Shown here piece after piece: positions 58,530-64,000 of a stretch of DNA of 64,000 nt. Source of the stretch: Clostridia bacterium (GTDB lineage Bacteria > Bacillota > Clostridia > Oscillospirales > CAG-272); NCBI GenBank assembly GCA_017410065.1, contig JAFQRL010000041.1, forward strand, positions 34,435 to 98,434. The letters are read 5' to 3'. The position numbers were made by a program, and so were the translations under genes. Below the pieces are notes generated by a model. The model did no database searches and had not been told where the DNA came from. It saw only the letters and a program-made list of their open reading frames with translations. Each line of letters opens with the position of its first letter. Position 1 is the first letter of the stretch.

Positions 58530-59990
58530 CTTGTTATTTTTAAAAATAGATCCTATAATACTAAAAGGCATTTTTACAATCTCAACAACTCCCTCAATAA
58601 TAGGCTTAATAGCAGGTGCTGCAGCTCCAAGTGCAACGACAATTATTACTAAAAAAATAACCGAAGTAAGCTTTTCATATGTACCATCTATATCGGTAGT
58701 TGCAGCATTACCAGTGAAATTACTTGTTGGACTGTCTATCGCATAACAGTTTTTTACAATTCCGTCAGTAACAAACTTCAACCGCAATATAGCCGCATCA
58801 GAAACGCCTTTTCCTTCAACAAACATCCAACCCCAATAAGGCCAATTAAGATTTGATGGATTATCACCAATTTTTGTATAATTCGCAAAATTTACACCCC
58901 ATCTATATAACTGAGCTTGCTCCTTAAATTCAAAAGCTGACCCTTTGGAAACATAATCGCGAAGATCATATATATTATCTATTTCCTTGTATTTTGTATC
59001 ATATTTTCCAAACCATTTTGAATCAGTCGCTGAAACCGTTGTTTTTCCAGGCTTTATAACTACCGTTGTTGATTTTTCATTTTTTTCAAAGTAATGCCCT
59101 TCATAATCAAAATCGATACTTTCGGAATATTCACCATTATAAGACCCGGAAACAACACCAGAACACAATTCTTCTGTATGAGCTACCCTCATATCACAGA
59201 AAGTCTCCCACATAATGCCATACTTATATTCCGTAAATTCAATTTCAATCTCAAGAAGATCATCAATTTCTTTATCGGTATTAAAAAAGATGAAAAAAGA
59301 ATCTGTATATTTATTAAAATACCTCATAGTGGTATCGAGATCTTCGAAAAATATACCAAAATCCTCCGATTTACCATAACAGAAAAATTCTACTTCTTTA
59401 TTCGTAATTGTTATAGTTTCTACTTCCTGACGAAAAACTTGAATACTATCATTTGAGATACCATTAAAGATATAAACGTTATCGATCTCCAAGAGTGTAT
59501 TTTCGCCTTGTTTCAAATTTAATAGATTATACCTTCTTGTAGAAACGTCCAAATTTGTAAGCCCTAGAACCTCAAATTTACACCAATTACATTGAGTATC
59601 CTTATCAATTAATTTCAATTCATAATCTTTAAAAACTTCATTAATCTCGTAATTATCATCCGAAACAGACGTTGATAAAGATACCTTCAGATCGTCATAA
59701 ATTGAAAGAGGAAAATTTAAATAAATATAGGTTCTCAAATTATGATCAAGATCATAATATTGTGACATCGAAATAAAAATTATATCTTTATCACTCATAA
59801 ATGAAAGTTTATCCTGACCCATACTCATAATATCAGAACGAGCAGAAGTCTTTGTAATATCTTCATTCATATATTCCGCCGCCTCTGCCCGAACGCCAAG
59901 CCCGGGAAGAAGCAGCTGGATGAGGAGCCCTGCCAGGATCGCCGCAAGCATTGCTATAACGGATATTCTCTTTTTTGTTTTCTCTTGCAT
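58521..59990 (-). CDS. Secreted, membrane-anchored protein (candidate pIII-like adsorption protein)
   Basis: A 489-residue protein with a signal peptide (basic start QEKTKKR, hydrophobic core, AEAAE cleavage region near residue 38), an Asp/Tyr/Ile-rich extracellular region of about 390 residues and a C-terminal membrane anchor ending in FKNNKKK. Before the anchor is IDSPTSNFTGNAATTDI, shared with the coat-like protein. The layout matches phage tip adsorption proteins, which end in a virion anchor. The ATG at 59990 has TAGGAG upstream. No enzymatic domain recognised. Confidence 0.6.
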   Translation of the reverse strand: MQEKTKKRISVIAMLAAILAGLLIQLLLPGLGVRAEAAEYMNEDITKTSARSDIMSMGQDKLSFMSDKDIIFISMSQYYDLDHNLRTYIYLNFPLSIYDDLKVSLSTSVSDDNYEINEVFKDYELKLIDKDTQCNWCKFEVLGLTNLDVSTRRYNLLNLKQGENTLLEIDNVYIFNGISNDSIQVFRQEVETITITNKEVEFFCYGKSEDFGIFFEDLDTTMRYFNKYTDSFFIFFNTDKEIDDLLEIEIEFTEYKYGIMWETFCDMRVAHTEELCSGVVSGSYNGEYSESIDFDYEGHYFEKNEKSTTVVIKPGKTTVSATDSKWFGKYDTKYKEIDNIYDLRDYVSKGSAFEFKEQAQLYRWGVNFANYTKIGDNPSNLNWPYWGWMFVEGKGVSDAAILRLKFVTDGIVKNCYAIDSPTSNFTGNAATTDIDGTYEKLTSVIFLVIIVVALGAAAPAIKPIIEGVVEIVKMPFSIIGSIFKNNKKK

Positions 59991-60007
59991 TTTATATCTC
60001 CTATTCA

Positions 60008-60047
60008 AAGAAGGTGGACACACAAGCATCCACCTTCTTTTTTTAAT
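60008..60047 (-). terminator. Hairpin between two structural-type genes
   Basis: A stem AAAGAAGGTGGA/TCCACCTTCTTT (60008-60019 with 60029-60040) lies between the 310-residue and 489-residue genes. The T-run is better on the plus strand, so on the minus strand it may attenuate rather than fully stop transcription. Confidence 0.6.
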
Positions 60048-60979
60048 TATCGCGGAAGATACTCGTTAATAACGATCGGGATCTCCTTGCCGCCCTCGTC
60101 AAGGTCGCCGGGATATACGTTGAAGCATACGAAGTCAGCACCTTCGGGAACTGTGATCACGACGTCGCTGCCTTCAACCGCCTGGATCTCTACTGCCTGC
60201 TTGATTGCAATGCCGTCGGAATTGTAATAATATGCGTGGTAGATCTCACCCTCGCAGAGCTTTTCGAAACGAAGAATAAACTTCGATACGTCAGAGCAAT
60301 TGATCTTAACTACGTTGTAACCGTCAAGCTCGGTTGCTGTAAGCGACTCGGCAAAATTGGCGAGAATCTGGCCGCCCTCGTTCGTGCCAACCATCTTTGC
60401 ATTCTTGATGAAAGCATAAGAAGAAGCTACACCTGCACTCTTGGCAACCTCAACGTCGCTTGTTGCATTAAGCTTTGCCGTTGCGTAGAGATCTTCGGGC
60501 TTGAACTCCTGGTATCTGTCGACAGAGATATTAAGCTGCTTCGAGAAATTATAGATATCGATGAAGGAGATCTTCTCCTCGCCCTCCTCAAGGATGGGAT
60601 AATATACAATACGTGCATACTTAGCAAGCTCGGGAGTTGCGCCGGTGAAAGCATCGTTCGTGCGAGCTTCGCAGCTCAGATAGAAGTTATCTTCGTTGTA
60701 CCAGAAGATCTGATATTCACCGGTTGCATCATAATCGAGAGCAACCTTGAGGCCGCGGCACTCGAAAGAATTCTTCGTGTAGAGAGTTACGTCCGATTCG
60801 ACGTATTCGCCTGAGTCGTTGATCGCGCCCCTGGCAAAGCTCGGGCTTATATTCTGCGTCTTATTACTGAACACGCCGATCATTACTCCGGCAACGCCCA
60901 TAATTACGAGCGCACCTACAATGGCAAGGACGATCGCCAAGGTTCTATTCCGTTTTGGATTTTTTGAATTAGTTCTCAT
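60047..60979 (-). CDS. Exported or membrane-anchored protein of unknown function
   Basis: A 310-residue protein with a basic N-terminus (NSKNPKRNR), a membrane segment (about residues 16-38) and an extracellular beta-rich domain without recognised family. The ATG at 60979 with AGGAG is better placed than a GTG nine bases earlier. It ends 57 bases before the next structural-type gene. Its GC content is higher than that of its neighbours, suggesting a different origin. Confidence 0.58.
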   Translation of the reverse strand: MRTNSKNPKRNRTLAIVLAIVGALVIMGVAGVMIGVFSNKTQNISPSFARGAINDSGEYVESDVTLYTKNSFECRGLKVALDYDATGEYQIFWYNEDNFYLSCEARTNDAFTGATPELAKYARIVYYPILEEGEEKISFIDIYNFSKQLNISVDRYQEFKPEDLYATAKLNATSDVEVAKSAGVASSYAFIKNAKMVGTNEGGQILANFAESLTATELDGYNVVKINCSDVSKFILRFEKLCEGEIYHAYYYNSDGIAIKQAVEIQAVEGSDVVITVPEGADFVCFNVYPGDLDEGGKEIPIVINEYLPR

Positions 60980-61006
60980 TTTTTTCACTCCTGTTTTTTT
61001 ATTTTT

Positions 61007-61855
61007 TTAATTAAATCCCGCAAAAAGGTTATCTATATCGACAACCAAATTGTCGCAATAAATACGAGGTACGATCGAGAAGGTAATATCCGAAAGAAAA
61101 GCATCGCCGTGATTAAGATCACATATATACTCGTTGTTGATATACAACGCACCGGCAATGCTGCCTTCTGCTATATCCTCGTTATACGAAAAGAGCTCAA
61201 TTCGGTAATTATACCAACCGTCAAACCTCAAATTGCTCTTAACAATACGATTGGATGAATAATCCTTGATCTCATAAGTATCCGAGCTCGTTTTGTAAAA
61301 GCGCAGACTGTCGTAATCGTTTAATTGTCCGGGTTCGGATCCATAAGAGACCTTAAGGAAATAAGGATTAGAATCGCCAACAGATCCTGCTTCATCAATA
61401 CGCATATCAAATTCTATTACAATATGATTATACGTTACTACAGCGTAATCGGGAATAAGCTCCTCGGGAATAGGGAGAAGCTCAAGATCTTTATTGTAAA
61501 TAATTGTCTTGTACATACTCGGACCCTTGTTATTATACTTCGAATGAGTGATATGACCGTATCTGTTTTCACCGTCAAAAGAAGTTGTATACTTAAAAGT
61601 CGGATATGCAGAGTTATTAAACAAACTGAGCTCTGTAAAGAAATTATCTGTATTGTTGAAGGTATGAACAAGCGGATGAGATGCGTACAGTCCATTGCCG
61701 AGCGAATCACCTTCATACTCTCCAAAGTTATTTGCGGAGCTTGAAGGGGGATCCTCGGAGTTAAGTATTACCGGGATAGCCACGGACGCGCCGACGGTTG
61801 CAACAACAAGCAGGATAATCAAAAAGGTCGTTATTTTTCGTTTTAGAATTTTCAT
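61007..61855 (-). CDS. Exported beta-sandwich-like protein of unknown function
   Basis: A 282-residue protein with a signal peptide/anchor (KILKRKITTFLIILLVVATVG) and a domain whose strands (VIEFDMRIDEAG, SLRFYKTSSDTYEI, FDGWYNYRIELFSYNED, AGALYINNEYICDL) resemble a LamG/concanavalin-like jelly roll. It may bind a surface polymer. A modest GAGG ribosome site precedes the ATG. Confidence 0.58.
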   Translation of the reverse strand: MKILKRKITTFLIILLVVATVGASVAIPVILNSEDPPSSSANNFGEYEGDSLGNGLYASHPLVHTFNNTDNFFTELSLFNNSAYPTFKYTTSFDGENRYGHITHSKYNNKGPSMYKTIIYNKDLELLPIPEELIPDYAVVTYNHIVIEFDMRIDEAGSVGDSNPYFLKVSYGSEPGQLNDYDSLRFYKTSSDTYEIKDYSSNRIVKSNLRFDGWYNYRIELFSYNEDIAEGSIAGALYINNEYICDLNHGDAFLSDITFSIVPRIYCDNLVVDIDNLFAGFN

Positions 61856-61872
61856 TTTTACCTCTATCTTAA

Positions 61873-62058
61873 TTAACTTGCGCCCTTGCGGCGCACGGCC
61901 TTCCTGGCGGCACTTGCATCGCGCCGGGCATTGAGATACCCCATCCGATAAGTCGCACGCGCCTTTGAAAGCTTATTGCCCTTATGGTCCTTCTTCCGCT
62001 TCAGCTCGCTTGCGTACCGCTGAGACTTCTTCGAAGGACCTTCAAAGAGTTTTGCCAC
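61873..62058 (-). CDS. Small basic protein next to the replication gene
   Basis: A 61-residue Lys/Arg/Ala-rich protein (SELKRKKDHKGNKLSKARATY; ARRDASAARKAVRRKG) with GTG start and AAAGGAGGT seven bases upstream. It begins two bases after the initiator gene ends. Probable DNA-binding partner in replication or packaging. Confidence 0.65.
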   Translation of the reverse strand: MAKLFEGPSKKSQRYASELKRKKDHKGNKLSKARATYRMGYLNARRDASAARKAVRRKGAS

Positions 62059-62060
62059 GG

Positions 62061-63233
62061 TTATACCTCCTTTGATTTATTATCAATGCTTGATCCGTAA
62101 AGTTCCTTGATAATACGTTCATGCATTAATTCACGTGAATACTCCAACACACGAAGATCGTGTAAACGTTTGGTTTCCTTGAAGCTTTCGGCAATATCTG
62201 CCATAAATTCTAATTCCTCATAATCAACAAGCTCAACTAACTTATCGACTGTCGTTTCGGCACTATTTAATTTAGTAATAGCAAAAGCTTGATCGATTAA
62301 TTGTTTATATTTAGGATTCTTCGGCGCAGGAGCTTTTCGAATCATATCGAAAAAGGCATCTTTGCCAAAAATTTTTATTAAAGTTTTGATGCTTCCAATG
62401 GGTTGAGTCATTACATAACGTTCACAAGCAGATAAATTATAATCGACTCCGGGCTTAGACCAAACAGATACACGCACGGCATCATCAATAAACTTATCCC
62501 ACCATTCGGCAACTGGCCAACGACGTTTATTAGAATCGCCCGTAGGTACTCTGAAAGACACGTAATTCTTTAAAACACCCAGGTACAAATCTCTCAAATC
62601 ATTATCCTTGAGTTTATCAACAAAGCCCTTGGCGTTAACATCTTTGAGCTGAAGCTCACAACGTACCCAATGGAATTTATCACAGTCATAACCTCTCTCA
62701 GAGGCTTTATCGTATATACGAATAAAAACGTTCGATTTTTTTGAACCGAAATATACGGCATTACCTGAATTTGAATAAATTGATTGATACGTACTTGTAC
62801 GAGATACAAAATGTTCTTCTCGAACCGCATCACAAACGTTTTTTATATCAAAAACTCCTGTCATATCATCAAAAGCAACGTCAAGACGAGTAATATGTAT
62901 ATTGTCAGGATCCTCTCTTACTAGTTTAAAAAATTTATTATAATCCCCATCGCCAAAAGTCTCAAAAGAACGGCAGCCTTGACCGGACATTTCGAGCCAG
63001 ATGAAATCACCACTCTCTGATAATTGACTTTCATTAAAGTGAATCGATATACCGGAAAAATATAAACGATACATATATCCCTTAGATCCGCGAACAGTTT
63101 CGAAAGAACAATCGTTAAGATGCAACAAGTTAACGAGCTCGTAAACACTGTGCCTTCTAGTAGTAAAAGAGAGCCAGTCGAATATAATTCTATTTTCTTT
63201 TGGAAAATCGGGTATTTTCTCGGAATAATGCAT
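62061..63233 (-). CDS. Replication initiation protein, Rep_trans family
   Basis: A 390-residue rolling-circle initiator. Visible family features are IFDWLSFTTR near residue 18, HITRLDVAFDDMTGVFD near residue 113, RIYDKASERGY near residue 173 and WVRCELQLKD near residue 190. The family includes pT181 RepC, MobT-type relaxases of ICEs and initiators of Gram-positive filamentous phages. The catalytic tyrosine cannot be fixed by eye. It lies downstream of a small gene and an origin-like region. Confidence 0.8.
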   Translation of the reverse strand: MHYSEKIPDFPKENRIIFDWLSFTTRRHSVYELVNLLHLNDCSFETVRGSKGYMYRLYFSGISIHFNESQLSESGDFIWLEMSGQGCRSFETFGDGDYNKFFKLVREDPDNIHITRLDVAFDDMTGVFDIKNVCDAVREEHFVSRTSTYQSIYSNSGNAVYFGSKKSNVFIRIYDKASERGYDCDKFHWVRCELQLKDVNAKGFVDKLKDNDLRDLYLGVLKNYVSFRVPTGDSNKRRWPVAEWWDKFIDDAVRVSVWSKPGVDYNLSACERYVMTQPIGSIKTLIKIFGKDAFFDMIRKAPAPKNPKYKQLIDQAFAITKLNSAETTVDKLVELVDYEELEFMADIAESFKETKRLHDLRVLEYSRELMHERIIKELYGSSIDNKSKEV

Positions 63234-63337
63234 ATTTTACCTCCTGCATGTACGTTCTACCCCCCTGTTAGCCGGAGGGGGTAAGCGAAATTTTGTACTT
63301 TTCAGAACAAAACTTCGCCCGAAAAACCCCTAAGAAT

Positions 63338-63580
63338 TTATTTGTTTTCGTCATTTACTTCCTCATCGGGAAGTGTTGTCGCAAATGCTTCAAGTACAGC
63401 TTTACGTCCCAGGAATGAAGGATCACGATCATTCAATTTGGGATTTGGAAAATAATGTATGTCAACGGCAATAAGTTCACCTTCTTCACCGCACTTTACA
63501 TAAAAGTTGGTAGCAACCTTTTCCTTTCCGTCAGCTCCTGTGTACTTTTTCTTGCGCTTAAATAAATTTACTACTGCCAT
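63338..63580 (-). CDS. Small protein upstream of the initiator (candidate ssDNA-binding protein)
   Basis: An 80-residue protein, basic at the N-terminus (NLFKRKKKYTG), with a beta-rich middle (NFYVKCGEEGELIAVDIHYFP) and acidic tail (PDEEVNDENK). The acidic tail and place next to the initiator fit a single-strand DNA-binding protein such as the phage pV group, but no motif proves it. GGAGG lies before the ATG. Confidence 0.58.
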   Translation of the reverse strand: MAVVNLFKRKKKYTGADGKEKVATNFYVKCGEEGELIAVDIHYFPNPKLNDRDPSFLGRKAVLEAFATTLPDEEVNDENK

Positions 63581-63621
63581 AATGGCCTCCTTCTGCCTCT
63601 CGGCTTAAAAATATAACAAAA

Positions 63622-63681
63622 CCTAATCGGTATTTATGCCTAAGCGGCTTTTAAACCTATACGGTATTTGTATCTAAGAGG
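63622..63681 (+). repeat. Two iteron-like direct repeats
   Basis: Two 26-base units starting at 63622 and 63656 (34-bp period) match at about 20 positions (shared CGGTATTT and CTAAG.GG). They lie between the small gene and a hairpin, in the 355-base stretch that should hold the replication origin. Confidence 0.6.
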
Positions 63682-63682
63682 G

Positions 63683-63846
63683 AACGCCGTTCCCGACGGC
63701 GTTCAAACGGTCGCAAAGACTCGATAAACACCTCCCATGGCGCAATCAAACCATTCGCGAATTTTCATATCTTCCCAACCCCGCGGGGTCGGGAAGATAT
63801 GAAAAGAGTGCAATTCTCTGAAAAAAGGCTCTCAGATCCTTGCACT
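63683..63846. other. Origin-like region with three hairpins
   Basis: AACGCCG/CGGCGTT (63683-63703), a 44-bp near-perfect palindrome centred on CCGCGG (63762-63805, 21-bp arms with one mismatch), and AGTGCAA/TTGCACT (63807-63846) with an inner hairpin. No gene is seen. A rolling-circle nick site or packaging signal could lie here. Confidence 0.6.
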
Positions 63847-63890
63847 AGATATATTAACATAAATAAAAGATCGGAATTTTTAAAAACGAC

Positions 63891-63919
63891 TTGACAAACG
63901 CCCCGTATTCGTGTATAAT
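63891..63919 (+). promoter_or_regulatory. Sigma-A promoter of tRNA-Val
   Basis: TTGACA (63891-63896), 17 bases, TATAAT (63914-63919), 16 bases before the tRNA. Confidence 0.85.
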
Positions 63920-63935
63920 ACTGTATGTAATTCAC

Positions 63936-64000
63936 GGAAGCATAGCTCAGTTGGTTAGAGTACTTGCTTGACATGCAAGGGGTCACTGGTTCGAGTCCAG
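63936..64000 (+). tRNA. tRNA-Val (anticodon GAC), cut by the window edge
   Basis: Acceptor 5' strand GGAAGCA, D-arm GCTC...GAGT, anticodon stem CTTGC/GCAAG with loop TTGACAT (anticodon GAC), variable loop, then T-arm ACTGG TTCGAGT CCAG to the last base. The 3' acceptor strand lies outside the window. Confidence 0.9.

Noticed and set aside
58265..58750. Invertible phase-variation cassette made of the two copies of the PTS.FTGNAATT module
   Set aside because: The two copies are similar in protein but their codons differ at most third positions, so there is no DNA inverted repeat long enough for inversion, and no invertase is nearby.
62061..63233. MobT relaxase of a Tn916-like conjugative element
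   Set aside because: The protein family allows it, but no VirB4/ConE, coupling ATPase, NlpC/P60 or integrase genes accompany it in the window; the filamentous-phage reading fits the neighbours better, though the relaxase option is not excluded.
63846..63880. dif-like site (TTATGTTAA on the minus strand) at the right end of the phage-like element, with a weak counterpart near 48774-48801
   Set aside because: Only the XerD half looks convincing; the other half and central spacing are poor and the two ends do not match each other, so XerCD integration cannot be claimed.

Overview
The window reads as a chromosome segment of a Gram-positive, probably spore-forming Clostridia-type bacterium. The evidence is a GerW/YtfJ sporulation protein, a DacF-type carboxypeptidase, ScpA/ScpB, an EcfA1-EcfA2-EcfT transporter core, a YerC-led histidine operon, a SipW/TasA-type signal sequence, strong AGGAGG ribosome binding sites and textbook sigma-A promoters (TTGACA, 17 bp, TATAAT). 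No 16S gene or species marker is present, so I do not name a genus.

Layout. 0-5 kb: a lipid operon (acyl-activating enzyme fused to a carrier domain, MFS transporter, two PlsC acyltransferases) resembling a split Aas/LplT system. 5-8 kb: a zinc-ribbon membrane protein, then a minus-strand pair (helical toroid protein and class II amidotransferase). 8-16 kb: a SipW-type secreted beta-helix protein, then VTC/DUF4956/beta-helix lipoprotein genes with a two-component system. 16.2-17.2 kb: a tRNA-Pro gene set in repeats built from its own halves. 17.4-25.3 kb: yerC-hisZGDCBHAF-hisIE. 25.4-29.4 kb: an HPr-like protein, TraX, and an ArsR-controlled metal efflux operon. 29.4-38.5 kb: minus-strand housekeeping genes (rluB, dacF, ytfJ, DUF2953, scpB, scpA, M50 protease, engB, lon). 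38.7-47.8 kb: plus-strand ruvC, a methyltransferase, ecfA1-ecfA2-ecfT-truA, a class A PBP, a YgjP-like peptidase and exoA. 47.9-63.9 kb is accessory DNA: an AraC regulator, an IS30-family transposase, a small XRE regulator, a 301-bp imperfect palindrome ahead of an ArdC-type antirestriction gene and four small unknown genes. After these comes a compact minus-strand element with a Rep_trans-type initiator, secreted proteins, many small basic proteins, a single-span coat-like protein and a membrane ATPase of Zot/FtsK-like character. The window ends inside tRNA-Val(GAC).

The most novel region is 50.3-63.9 kb. From 53.3 to 63.9 kb the gene set looks like a Gram-positive filamentous-phage (inovirus-like) provirus: replication initiator, secreted or anchored virion-type proteins, a strongly promoted coat-like protein, and a morphogenesis ATPase. 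Within it, two loci share one design: a promoter of the form TTGACT-17-TATAAT/TATACT drives a roughly 75-85 nt RNA whose ends pair around two hairpins, and this RNA meets, tail to tail, a gene for one of two homologous small basic proteins. To the left, the long palindrome just upstream of the ardC-like gene is a candidate single-strand origin or single-stranded-DNA promoter. All assignments come from reading the sequence and from memory of protein families; no database search was run.
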